A DNA stretch of 64,000 bases from assembly GCA_034521225.1 (NCBI GenBank), contig JAXHMR010000023.1, forward strand, positions 1 to 64,000, read 5' to 3'. Under the pieces are notes generated by a model. That model ran no database searches, was not told the origin of the DNA, and saw nothing but the letters and a program-made list of their open reading frames with translations. Positions 47,176 to 56,729 of the stretch are shown here, piece after piece. Position 1 is the first letter of the stretch. Every line of letters starts with the position of its first letter. Source of the stretch: Woeseia sp034521225 (GTDB lineage: Bacteria; Pseudomonadota; Gammaproteobacteria; Steroidobacterales; Woeseiaceae). Made by a program: the position numbers and the translations under genes.

Positions 47176-47414
47176 GGTCGGACCAACGTTACATGTTGAT
47201 ATGCAGGGAATTCGTGCGGCCAGAAAGGCGTAAATGCGCCCTGATCGGGCCGTTTCGACGGCTATTCTGTTGCAGGTCCTGATTTTTTGCTCGTGGCGCG
47301 GCAAGACTTGCATCAGCGGCGTTTTACTGCAGGAAATAGCGCGATTAAGGGAAAGAACGTCCGTTTTTCTGGGCGTTCCGTTTCAAGAAGCAGTGAGTTG
47401 TGTTGGTCCGACCC
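47175..47414. mobile_element. MITE-like element, copy 1 (240 bp)
   Basis: Begins GGGTCGGACCAAC and ends GTTGGTCCGACCC, a perfect 13-bp terminal inverted repeat. Interior landmarks shared with the other two copies are GGCCAGAAAGGCGTAAA, AGCGGCGTTTTACTGCA, AAAGAACGTCCGTTTTTCTGG and AAGAAGCAGTGAGTTG. No coding capacity. All copies continue CAGCACC after the right end. It lies between a truncated gene fragment and the SdpI-like gene. Confidence 0.8.
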
Positions 47415-47423
47415 AGCACCCGC

Positions 47424-48097
47424 TTACTCGCTACCGTTGTTACCGAAACCTTCGATGCGCCGATACAGCAGGTAGGAATGCAACACCGGGTATATGCCAC
47501 CACGACAACCACGGCAACAATCCAGGCCGGCTGCAAATTCGCCAGCGCTCCCCACGATCATCAACAGACCACCCAGCATGAATGCAATAGCCCGCAACCC
47601 GGTTGGTGCGGCTCGATACTTCGTCGCTCGCCAGCGTCCACGGCGTCCGAATGCCGAGGAAAAAATTCTCGCGCACTTTGCCGAGGTAGTTGCCGATGAC
47701 CAGGAACACACACGCCCAGCGCTTTGCGCCGAGCACCGACCGGTTCACTGGCAACGCGTGCGCCGGCTCGCCTCGAGAAAGACGAGAAGCGCGACTTAGC
47801 ACCATGAACGCGACCATTGTCACCTGGAAAACGTTCAGCACCTCGCGGAACGCATCGGCACGCAACCCCTTTGGCGAAATGTACGGGATCGCCCTGAACA
47901 ACAGGTATATGCCGATCGCCGCGAGCGGCAAGAATGGCCACACCCCAGAATTTTGGCAGCATCCACCCATCCACCTCACCCTCGACGTTCCAGTGGGTCG
48001 GCATCGGGTCGGGCAGCATCGGCCAGAACCAGCCGGCCATGCCGATCGTCATGACGATGAGGATTGCACTCAGCAGGTCCGCGCGCTTGTTGCTCAT
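47424..48097 (-). CDS. SdpI/DUF1648-like membrane protein, several frame breaks
   Basis: Three frames in order give one SdpI-family protein. The N-terminus (start 48097) has MSNKRADLLSAILIVMTIGMAG and then WPMLPDPMPTHWNVEGEVDGW, the DUF1648 motif. Near 47945 the frame changes to FLPLAAIGIYLLFRAIPYISP and later GNYLGKVRENFFLGIRTPWTL, the highly conserved SdpI motif. Near 47650 it shifts again to a last hydrophobic part ending at 47424. SdpI proteins give immunity to secreted toxins in Bacillus and are usually preceded by an ArsR regulator, whose tail is seen here. It may be an error-split or decayed gene. Confidence 0.7.
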
Positions 48098-48216
48098 GAT
48101 ATTTCCTGGTCCGGCCTCCCTGTCACGCCGCCCGCCGCCCAGGACGTCCAGAAGCAGCGTCGTGGCTTCCTCGATGACCGTCGCGTTCAGCGAGTAGACG
48201 ATACCGGGAGCGGCCG
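48098..48216 (-). pseudogene. C-terminal fragment of an ArsR/SdpR-like regulator, cut by element copy 2
   Basis: Directly upstream of the SdpI-like gene the minus strand reads IVYSLNATVIEEATTLLLDVLG. This is the usual last strand and helix of the ArsR regulators paired with sdpI (YSLNxxVxEExLxxLxDLxG). It lacks the whole winged helix and begins exactly at the terminal repeat of the element at 48217. The missing N-terminus is not found beyond the element. Regulation of the SdpI-like gene is therefore probably lost. Confidence 0.6.
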
Positions 48217-48458
48217 GGGTCGGACCAACGTTACATGCTGATACGCAGGGAATTCGTGCGGCCAGAAAGGCGTAAAAACGCCCTGGAGTCGGGCCTGTTT
48301 CGACGGCTATTCTGTTCCGGGTCCTGATTTATTGCTCGTGGCACGGCAAGACTTGCGTCAGCGGCGTTTTACTGCAAGAAATAGCGCGATAAAGGAAAGA
48401 ACGTCCGTTTTTCTGGTCGTTTTGTTTTAAGAAGCAGTGAGTTGTGTTGGCCCGACCC
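48217..48458. mobile_element. MITE-like element, copy 2 (242 bp)
   Basis: Left end GGGTCGGACCAAC, right end GTTGGCCCGACCC with one mismatch to the left end. The interior follows copy 1 closely with a few substitutions and small indels (AAAAACGCCCTGGAGTCGGG replaces AAATGCGCCCTGATCGGG). Same orientation as copies 1 and 3. It truncates the ArsR-like gene. Confidence 0.8.
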
Positions 48459-48520
48459 AGCACCCCAGCAACCCAGCACCCAGCACCCAGCACCCGCGTG
48501 CGGGCGAGTATCGGGTGCTG
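48455..48520. repeat. CCCAGCA microrepeats and hairpin at the right end of element copy 2
   Basis: About five imperfect units of CCCAGCAC follow the right terminal repeat (48455-48493). The last unit forms a 9-bp stem with CGGGTGCTG at 48512-48520. Copies 1 and 3 have only a single CAGCACC at this place. Confidence 0.6.
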
Positions 48521-48693
48521 CGCGTAACGAAAACGCGCGACCCCGTTTCCGCAACTGTTCTGGCCGATTTTCGAAGCGCAACCTTGCCACGGCCCAACGG
48601 GGCGACAAATATCGTTGACACGGTGCGTATTGCACGGGTAATCTATGCATGCCGAGTTGGCACAGGCGCATCGCTTTTCGAAATCCCGTCCCC

Positions 48694-48962
48694 ATGACCA
48701 ATACAACGCGCCCGAAGCGCACGGTGAGCCGTACAATCAATACCGATCTCTCCGCCCCAGGCGAAAGGCTACCGCATCAACGCATCACGCGTGGCCGAGG
48801 AGGCGCTGGCATATGAGGTTGCGCGCCGCAAGGCGGCAGGCCCTGGGAGCCGAGATCCGCCAGGACCTCGAGGCATGCAATGCCTATGCGGAGCAACACG
48901 GTTCGTTTGCTGACAGAGTCCGCGAACACTATCAGCAGCCAGACGACGATGAGCCAGTTTGA
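48694..48962 (+). CDS. ccdA: CcdA-like antitoxin, frame-broken
   Basis: Starts MTNTTRPKRTVSRTINTDL, then after a shift near 48760 reads YRINASRVAEEALAYEVARRKA, and after another near 48830 ALGAEIRQDLEACNAYAEQHGSFADRVREHY. The order (basic ribbon-helix-helix N-terminus, SRVAEEAL helix, acidic toxin-binding tail with a NAYAEQHG string) is that of CcdA antitoxins. It overlaps ccdB by 14 bases. If the shifts are real, no functional antitoxin would be made, which a cell with active CcdB could not tolerate; so they are probably sequence errors. Confidence 0.65.
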
Positions 48963-49263
48963 GGTTTTCGAGAACCCGATCGTCAGGGCGCGGCATGCCT
49001 ATCCGTTTGTGGCCGTTCTGCAATCCGATTTCGCCGACACGGGCCGTGATCGAATCGTCGCTCCGCTCGTCCCGCGCACGAGCCTTCCCGGCACCGCCGG
49101 GCGGCTGCATCCGCATGTACAAGTGTCCGGCGCAGAATGCATTCTGCTCGTGCCCGGCATGACGGCCATTGCAGCGGTGGATTTGCGCGATACACGAGGT
49201 AACCTGAAAGCCTACAGAAGCGACATCATTGCCGCACTCGATTTTCTGTTTCTTGGTGTGTGA
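48949..49263 (+). CDS. ccdB: CcdB-like gyrase-poison toxin
   Basis: 104 residues, intact. It begins SQFEVFENPIVRARHAYPFV and contains VAPLVPRTSLPG, LHPHVQVSGAECILLVPGMTAI, and the C-terminal gyrase-contacting helix DIIAALDFLFLGV. This fits CcdB in length and pattern. It should trap DNA gyrase with cleaved DNA unless bound by the antitoxin. Located right beside mobile-element copies; chromosomal ccdAB modules are common in such accessory regions. Confidence 0.85.
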   Translation: MSQFEVFENPIVRARHAYPFVAVLQSDFADTGRDRIVAPLVPRTSLPGTAGRLHPHVQVSGAECILLVPGMTAIAAVDLRDTRGNLKAYRSDIIAALDFLFLGV

Positions 49264-49562
49264 CCGGGCGCTCGACTGTCGCACCCACTGAACCGTAGTC
49301 GCTCACATCTTGAGCGTGAACCGCCCGGGGAATTCCAGAGACACATCAGTTTCAGTCGAGCCGACATGGCTGATCCTCAACGGTATAAGCACCGCTCTGT
49401 ACTGCTTCTGAACAACCTGATGGGCGATCACTCCGGGAACGCGCATCCCGGTCGCACCCGGATTACCGGCTGGTTGCCGGATTGCACGGGCCCCGCAGCA
49501 GGAGCGGCAGGAAGTGGCGCGCGGCGGGCAGGGTTCTGCCCCCGCCGCGCCCATGCACGCGC
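49264..49562. other. Intergenic region between ccdB and a convergent secreted-protein gene
   Basis: About 300 bases. A minus-strand frame ending SLEFPGRFTLKM crosses it, but neither a start nor a family is recognisable. It could be the tail of the neighbouring secreted protein after one more frame break. Confidence 0.35.
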
Positions 49563-50482
49563 TTACCGCCAGCGAGCCGCGGCGCGCACGCGATGCTCGT
49601 CGATCTCGGCAGCTTCAGGCCGGACGCGATGTCGAAGAACCAAGACATGGCCGCTGCCATAGCCGGAGGTCGGCACTTCATCGCCGTAGGGGACTCGAAG
49701 GGTCCCCGAAGTTCCGTCGGAGTAACAGATCCGAGGGCGGGCCAGCGTGCCGCCCCGGGTGCCGCGTAGCTCAAAGTCGACGCGGACGTTGCCGCCCTCG
49801 TCGGAGAACAGGAAGCGGAAGGTGTACCAGCCCGCCACCGTAATCTCATGGCCGGCCACGATCAGCGTGCCGTTCATGGGAGCGGCATCGACATCGACGA
49901 AGTAGTGCGGCCCGACGTGGGGGTCGCCGAGCGTGCGGCCCTGCGGGAAGATGGTCGCGGCATACTGGATGATGGCTTCGGTCGACTGGCCGGTAAAACC
50001 GAAATTCCCGGAGTAAGCCTCGCTCCACGCTGTGTCGAGATACGACGTCGAGGTCGGTGACGCAGCCCGCCCGCGGCCAGGAGTCCGAGTAGAGAGCCAG
50101 CTCCGGACCGGGGCCATACGGGGCACCGGCCGATGCGGTCCCGAGCAGACCAGTCCAGAATTGGTTACAGCCGCCGAAGCTCCACCGTGGCGTAGCTCCG
50201 TCCGGCCGACGGCCGAATATCCGCCCGGCCGCGATTGCGCGGCGTGACCTGCTCGATGCTGCCGCACCAGCCGAGCAGGCCCTCGGTGCTGGCGTCGTAC
50301 CAGCCGTCCGTGCCGTGCTGGAAGCCCTGGTGCCAGTTGATGAACGAGGCAGCCGAGTTTGTTGAGGGTACGGGCGGCGTCGCTTTGGCGTGGGCGGCCG
50401 GGATGGCCGTCGCAAGGCCGTGGGCGCCGGCAAGGCTGGCCAGCAGTATGGTGGCTGCATGGGAAGTGATCTTGATTTGCAT
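49563..50482 (-). CDS. Secreted protein of unknown function, frame-broken
   Basis: Starts at 50482 with GGAGG upstream. The signal peptide is HAATILLASLAGAHGLATA, ending near IPAAHA-KAT. Then NWHQGFQHGTDGWYDASTEGLLGW is read in frame one. FWTGLLGTASAGAPYGPG follows in a second frame. The last part, STSYLDTAWSEAYSGNFGFTGQ and HYFVDVDAAPMNGTLIVAGHE to RVDFELRGTRGG, is in a third. It is beta-rich, like PEP-CTERM-type exported proteins, but no sorting tail is readable. The true 3' end is uncertain and may lie up to 260 bases further. Confidence 0.5.
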
Positions 50483-50595
50483 GAGTATTTCCTCCGCTGA
50501 GTTGTCGGGCGGGGTGGCAGCTGAGCCGGCCCCATGCATAGAATGCACACGCTGCCCCAACAACCCGTCACCTCGACGTCAACGGACTTAATGAT

Positions 50596-52757
50596 GTGAT
50601 CGAGCTCAGGTTTCTCGGGGCGCCGTGCTGCAGCAGAGCAGCGGGTCTGCTCCAGGCCCCGCTGCACGGCGTCATCCGGTCGCGCTGCTGGCGCTGCTGG
50701 CGACGGCCCCATCGCACACGCTCAGCCGCGCCAAGGCCATCGGCCTGCTGTGGCCGGATGCGGAGGAGCCACCGGCCGTAACCGGCTCTCCTCGATCCTG
50801 CATCCCCTGCGCCGGGCGCTCGGCCCGGCGGCCGTCTCCTCCGTGGGCGGTGGCCTGCAGCTCGACGAGGGCGCGGTGTCCTGCGACGTATGGGAGTTCC
50901 GCCGCAAGCTCGACGCCGGCGACCGTGCTGCTGCGGCGCGCGTCTATTGCGGCCCGTTCCTCGACGGCTTCTACCTCGAGGGCTCAAGCCTCTTCAACGA
51001 GCGCGTGGACGGGGAACGCCAGGTCCTGCACCGGGCCTGGTGGGAGGCAGCGCAGAAGCTGGCGGAGGCGTCGGACGCGGCCGGGCAACCACGCGATGCG
51101 GCGCACTGGTGGCAGGCGCTCGCAGCCGCGGACCCGCTCGACTCCGGCGTGGCGGCCCGGCTGGTGCGCGCCCTGGCCAACGCCGGCAGCCATCGGGAAG
51201 CGCTGCGGGCAGCCGCTGTGCATGCCGAGTGGCTGCGTGAGGAGCTGGGGATTGAACCGGATGCGGAGTTTGCCCGACTGGTCGAGCAGGTCAGGTCGGC
51301 GCCTGTCGTGCGGCACCAGGTCCCGGCGGTTGCGGTCGAGGACGAACGCCCGGCTATCGCCGTGTTGCCCTTCGAGACCCTGGGCGCGGACCGGATTGCG
51401 CTTGCAGAGGGCCTGCACAGCGGCATCGCTACACGCCTCACCACACTGGAGGGGCTCTCGGTCATCTCCGCGCACCTCGGTGCGAAGCTACCGCGACACC
51501 GACAAGCGCCCGGCCGACATTGCAGCCCAGCTCGGCGTGCGCCGCTGGGTGCTGGAGGGCGAGGTGCAGGTGAGCGACGGATATTTCCGGGTCAACGTGC
51601 GTCTCATAGAGGCGCCCTCGGACCGCAATACGTGGGCGCAGGCGCACGAGGGCCGGCTGACGGCAGAGAAGTTCTTCCAGGCGCAGGCCGAAATCGCGGG
51701 TGAGATCGCCGACCAGGTCTCCCTGCAGCTGACGCCCGAGGAGCGGTGGCGGTTGCAGGAGAATCCCACTGCCAGTCTCGAGGCCTTCCGGCTTTGTACC
51801 GAAGGACGGATGCACTTGGATGGGCGCGCGGCGGAAAGCATGCAGCGCGCGCTGCGCTGTTTCGAGGAGGCGCTGGCGGTGGGTACCGACTACGCCGTGG
51901 CGTGGGTAGGCGTGGGCGATGCGCTCGGACTGCTGCACGCCTACGGCTACGTGGGCGAAGAGGTGCTGCCTCGTGCGGCCGAGGCGATCCAGAAGGCCCT
52001 GGAGTCCGACCCGCGCTGCGCCGAGGCCCACGCTGCATTCGGCCGGCTGCTGGGCCAGCGCAACCTGGGCCCGAGTCGCTGGACGAACTGCGCCTGGCCG
52101 TGTCCCTGGCGCCGGGTTATGCCGAGGCCCACAACTGGATGTCGGTCGGGTTGTACGTGACCGGTGATGCAGCCGGCGCTCTGGCAAGCGCGAGCCGCGC
52201 GGTGGCGCTCAACCCGCTGTCTGCTGAATCCGTCTCGAACCTCGGCTGCTGCTACCTGTTCAACCGGAGGCTGGAGCAGGCGCTGAAGGAAACCCGGCGC
52301 GCGCGAGAGCTTGGCGGCGATTACGCCACGGCGGCCTTCTATGAAGCCATCACGCTATACGAGCTGGAGCGCTACCCGGAGGCCGAAGCCCTGCTGGAGG
52401 ACCTGGTCATCCCTGGGTGGGGATCGGCGTGAACACGGCTGCGGGCTCTTTCACTCGCCGCGCAGGGCCAGAGCGCGGCGGCGCGCAAGTTGCTGGCACC
52501 GATCCGCTCAGCGGGTCACGGCTTCGACGAAGGCTTGGTCCTCGCGGCGCTGGGCGAGCACGAGGCGGCCCTCGACACTCTCGCCAGGGCACGCCTCGGC
52601 GGGCTCGACGTTTGCCGTCAGCTACTGGCCATCGGTCGCAGTGCGCCACCTCTTCGCTCGCGACTGGGTCCCGCTGCGCGATGACCCGCGCTACGCGCAG
52701 CTGCGCCAACGGATCAATGCAATCTACGGGCTCGAGACCCCGCCGGGCACTACATAG
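50596..52757 (+). CDS. BTAD-type transcriptional activator with TolB-like and TPR domains, about six frame breaks
   Basis: A single locus can be followed through the frames. GTG 50596 starts IELRFLGAP. An OmpR-like part follows (HPVALLALLATAPSHTLSRAKAIGLLWPDA), then SSILHPLRRALGPAAVSSVGG. The BTAD domain (LDAGDRAAAARVYCGPFLDGF ... ALANAGSHREALRAAAVHAEWLREELGIEPD) leads into a TolB-like domain (IAVLPFETLGADRIALAEGLHSGIATRL, then DIAAQLGVRRWVLEGEV). TPR repeats run to the stop at 52757. Breaks are near 50625, 50790, 51475, 52070, 52425 and 52640. This density exceeds that of the rest of the window and suggests poor sequence or decay. Divergent from the secreted protein gene. Confidence 0.65.
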
Positions 52758-52814
52758 AAGTAAAGTATCGGCGGATACGCAAATGACCGCCGGCGCCTCG
52801 ATGCTGGCGATGAC

Positions 52815-53112
52815 ATCTCCGAGGACGGGACGACGAACTTTGGCGGGTCGGTCGGCCAAGTTGGCCGATTCGTTACACTGTCACGTTCCCGACACTGACC
52901 CCAGAGTATCGCGATGGGACGCTGGCGACCCCCGGCGCCGAAATCATACCCCCTGTACGTGCGCGGAATCCGGCTTCGAGAAACCTGCGGGTCGAGCTGA
53001 CGTCGCTCTGGGTTCAGCGGTGCGGGACGTTGTCCCGGCGCTGGCCGACGCGGCCGCGGAAGGCGATCGCTCGGGGGACGCCGACGTAGCATACCCGCAA
53101 GAACTGGGCGGC
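52815..53112 (+). pseudogene. Partial greB duplicate (upstream region and first ~65 codons)
   Basis: Closely resembles 56632-56924, covering about 95 bases upstream and the 5' coding part of greB. Shared strings include GATTCGTTACACTGTCACGTTCCCGACAC, here broken by small changes, and GCTGGCGACCCCCGGCGCCG. The ATG is at 52914 (MGRWRPPAPKS). Several indels destroy the frame. It ends exactly after GGCGGC, where element copy 3 begins; in the intact gene GGCGGC is codons 64-65. The 3' part is missing beyond the element. Confidence 0.75.
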
Positions 53113-53354
53113 GGTCGGACCAACGTTACATGCTGATACGCCAAGGAATTCGTGTGGCCAGAAAGGCGTAAATGTGCTTTGATCGGGCCGTTCTCGACGC
53201 CTACTCTGTCCCGGGTCCTGAATTGTTACTCGTGGGCGCGACAAGACTTGCATCAGCGGCGTTTTACTGCAGGAAATGGCGCGATTAAGGGAAAGAACGT
53301 CCGTTTTTCTGGGTGTTTGATTTTAAGAAGCAGTGAGTTGTGCTGGTCCGACCC
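53113..53354. mobile_element. MITE-like element, copy 3 (242 bp)
   Basis: Left end GGTCGGACCAACG, right end GCTGGTCCGACCC. It follows copies 1 and 2 throughout, with more substitutions (GGCCGTTCTCGACGCCTACTC in place of GGCCGTTTCGACGGCTATTC). It starts at the point where the greB duplicate stops. Confidence 0.8.
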
Positions 53355-53459
53355 AGCACCTCCGCCCTGCTCTGGATCGTGACGTTTGTTGTCCGCTACG
53401 GGCCCTGATGCGCTATACGCACGCTGCGGCGCCAAAGAGTGCGGGGAGCCATCAGCCAC

Positions 53460-53603
53460 CGACCGGCAAGGGGGCTGGCAGACCCAGGTAACAGTTCACA
53501 TAGAGATTGAGCGCACTACCAAATCTCTGTACCAGGCTCACGACCCCGGTTACCGCGCTCGCGCGCGTCAAGCTGGCTGTTTTTGAGCTGTTGGGTCCGA
53601 CCC
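53460..53603 (-). pseudogene. Relic of an IS91/ISCR-type transposase
   Basis: The minus strand reads TRASAVTGVVSLVQRFGSAL then NLYVNCY. The transposases of the IS91 group share GAVTxIQRFGSALNLNxHFH, so about 40 codons of that motif region survive, without the HxH catalytic residues. It adjoins GTTGGGTCCGACCC at 53590-53603, which resembles the right end of the MITE-like element. Too short for an active element. Confidence 0.6.
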
Positions 53604-53683
53604 GGGTTCCGGAAGTCGATTTGCACGAACCCCGGCTGTGTGCACAATGAATCGGGCATGAGGCCGGCGCAGGACATGAGAGG

Positions 53684-56526
53684 GTGACCGACGACGGGGG
53701 CAAGAATTCATTCTCCACCGGTGCAGGGCTCGACGTCCTGTCGCGAGTACCGGCCAGCCGCGCGCGGCGAAGCGCTGATCGGCCGGGAGCTGGGGGACTA
53801 CAGGATCACGGCGCTGATCGCCGAGGGCGGCATGAGTCGTGTCTATCGCGCCGAGCGCATCGACGGCAGCTTCGAACGGGACGTCGCGATGAGTACTCTT
53901 CCCGCCAGCGGGCTCAGCCGGGAGTTCCGGGATCGCCTCCTGCGACGAGCAGGGCGTGCCGGCCGGACTCAGACCACCCGAACATCTGCCAGCTGCTACG
54001 ACGCGCAAGTTACCGAAGAGGGCTGGCCGTACATCGTCATGGAGTTCGTCGACGGCGCACCGGTCGACGAGTGGTGCCGCGAGCGGGCGGAGGGCCGGGA
54101 AGCCGTCGTCCGGCTGACTGGTCGAGATCGCCGACGCCCTCGCTTACGCCCATGCCCGCCTGATCGCGGATCGTGAACATCAAGCCATCCAACGTGCCGG
54201 CGAACGGCCGAGGGCCGCCCCGGGAGACTCCTCGACTTCGGCATCGCCAAGCTGCTGGAACCCGACGTCACGGCGCTCACCGCGGTGTCGCCGATGACAC
54301 CGCGCTATGCGAGCCCCGAGCAGCTCCTTGGCGACGAGGTGACCATCGCCTCGGACGTCTACCAGCTCGGGCTCCGTGCTCTGCCGAGATGTCCACTGGG
54401 CGAGGCGCTGAACCCCGAACAGACCCCGTCAGACGCAATCCAGCGGGCGGCGGGACGACACCCGGGTATCGATACCCGCGCCGCATCGCCAGCGCTTGCC
54501 CCGGGAGCTGGTGCTGGTTATCGAGCAGATGCCTCAGGGTTGCGCCAGAGGACCGCTACAGCGATACCAACGCACTGAAGCGGGACCTGGAGGCATGGCT
54601 CGAGAGGCTTTCCGGTCGGCGCCGCCGGTCCGGGCGCTGCCTACCGCGTCCGCAAACTTGTCGCACGTAACCGGCCAGCGGCGCTGATCACCGCGATCTC
54701 GGCGGCGGCGATCCTCGGCGGCAGCCTCTGGTACACCTACTCGCTGGCGGAAGCCCGAGCGCTGGCGGAACGCCGGGCGGAGACCTCGAATCGCGTGCTT
54801 CATGCGATGTCGCAGCTGATATCTGACACTTTCTCCGGACTGATCGATTCCAATGCCGAGCGTCAGGTCGGCAGCGCCGCGCACGTCTAAGTCGGTGCTG
54901 CAGCAGACGGTATCGCTCGTACGCCGCGAACTCGACGCCGAACCCGGCGCAAGGGCCGAGCTGCTGCGGGTCCAGGGCACTATCGAAATGGTCCTCGGCG
55001 ACGCCCCGGCTGCCGAGGCTACACTCGAAGAGGCCTATCGCCTGATCAACGCGACGAATTCACCCGCGGTAGCGCTGCAGGTACTCCTCGATCGCGTCGA
55101 AGCTGCCGGCAGGCAATCCGAAGTCGAGGTGATGCGCCGGATGGTCGAAGAAGCCGCTGGGCTCGTCGCCGGCAATCGATTCGAGGCCGGCCTGCTGGCA
55201 CGTTACCATCTGCAGGCGGGGAATCTGCTGCAGGCCGAGCAGGAGCACGAACGGGCGATCGCGGAATTTCGGGAAGCGGTGCGGCTGATGGAGGAATCGG
55301 GGGACGACGACGACCGCTTCCTTGCCGATGCCTACTACGAGATGGCCTACACCTACAGCAACTGGCGCCGGCACGAGGATGCCATCGAGAACGCGCAGCG
55401 CGCTGTGGCTATTCTCGAAGAGAGCGTCAATCCGCGGACACATCTCCTGATCCACCCCTTGCGACAGATAGGCTTCTCACAGCTTGCTCTCAACAACTTC
55501 AATGCCGCGCGCGAGCCGATCGAGCGCGCAATGGCGGTCGCGCGTGCCAACTTCGGCGAGCTGCACAGCGACGTGGCTGCGGTCCACGACACGCTCGGAG
55601 CGCTGGCCTATCGGACACGCCGTCTCGCCGATGCTATCCATCACTACGAGGAATACGCCCGGATACTCGTTGAAATCGAGGGGGACGCATCGAGGAACCT
55701 GCTGATCCCCTGACGTCAACTTGGGCCTGATGCACACGCGATACCGGCCGGATGGAAGAGGCCGGCACGCTACCATCGGCTGGCGCCCGGGACATGCGGG
55801 GTCGGGGAAAGCCTCGAGACCCGGCAGATCAGAGCCGTCGTCCTCAACAACGAGGGCCGTCGCCTCTTTGCTGTGGGCGACTACGACGCCGCCGCAGAGC
55901 GCTACGCGGTAGCCCTGCGAGCTTGCGCGGCGGACCGACGATCCCGGAGGCATTCGAGATCTTCGACCTGCACCGCAACCTGGCACTGTCGCTGTTGCGG
56001 GCGGGGCGGGTCGAGGAAGCACGCGGGGAATTCCGCGAAACCCGCGTCTCTACGGAGAGTCCCGAGGGTTTCGACAGCGAGTACTACAACTCCTGGCAAT
56101 GGGCCGGCTGGGAGTTCGACCTGGTCGATGGCGATCTGGATGCCGCACGGGCTGAAGCTGGAGCGTGAGGCCCAGGCCAAAAGTCAGAGGGGCGACCTCG
56201 ACGTCATCGCCACTGGGCCGAGATTTTGGCACGTCGCTGCGATCTGCATGCAACAGGGCGATCTGTCCTGCGCCCGTCAGTCGCTGGATCGGGCCGCCAT
56301 TGGCATCGAGACTGGCACCGGGCCATCCGCTGGGACGATTTTGTGCAAATCGTCGAGGCGCCATAATCTGGCAACGCATGGGCGATCGGGAGCGCGGAAG
56401 ATCACTCGCGCGGCGAGCAATTGAGGGTCTGCGCCGAAAAACTACCCGCTGCACAAGGAGCGCATCGCGTGGGCGAGGGCTCTGCTTCGACAGCTCGCGT
56501 ACTGCCGGCGACTCGAGCCGGGATAG
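53684..56526 (+). pseudogene. Ser/Thr protein kinase with TPR domain, heavily frame-broken
   Basis: Reading across frames gives a PknB-like kinase, a membrane helix and TPR repeats. N-lobe: ELGDYRITALIAEGGMSRVYRAER. The VAIK lysine region reads RDVAMSTLP, so the lysine is lost. C-lobe: EEGWPYIVMEFVDGAPVDEW, an HRDIKPSN equivalent reading DRDIKPSNV after removing one base, LDFGIAKLLEPD and RYASPEQLLGDEVT. Membrane helix: ALITAISAAAILGGSLWYTYSL (near 54690). The TPR part (54900-55700) is the cleanest stretch: AELLRVQGTIEMVLGDA, YYEMAYTYSNWRRHEDAIENA. The last segment ends RIAWARALLRQLAYCRRLEP at TAG 56526. Around eight breaks and a missing lysine suggest decay on top of sequence errors. Confidence 0.65.
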
Positions 56527-56540
56527 CCTGGCTGGTAACG

Positions 56541-56553
56541 GGGTCGGACCAAC
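56541..56553. repeat. Orphan left terminal repeat of the MITE-like family
   Basis: GGGTCGGACCAAC is identical to the 13-bp left end of element copies 1 and 2, but the following sequence (CGAACATCGCTGG) is unrelated to the element interior. It lies 15 bases after the kinase gene. Together with the right-end-like sequence at 53590-53603 it brackets the kinase locus. Confidence 0.5.
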
Positions 56554-56729
56554 CGAACATCGCTGGATTAGCGAAGAATTTCGATATGTGCCGGCACGGG
56601 ATTTCCGGCATTGCCGCCGCGAATGCCTCCGACGACGGGACGGCGAACTTTGGTGGACTGTCGGCAGCGGCCAGGTTGACCGATTCGTTACACTGTCACG
56701 TTCCCGACACAGACTCCCGGAGTATCCCG

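Noticed and set aside
47175..53354. The ~240-bp repeats as integron attC sites with cassettes such as ccdAB
   Set aside because: The termini GGACCAAC/GTTGGTCC do not fit the RYYYAAC/GTTRRRY core sites, the units are longer and not always at gene 3' ends, and no integrase is visible.
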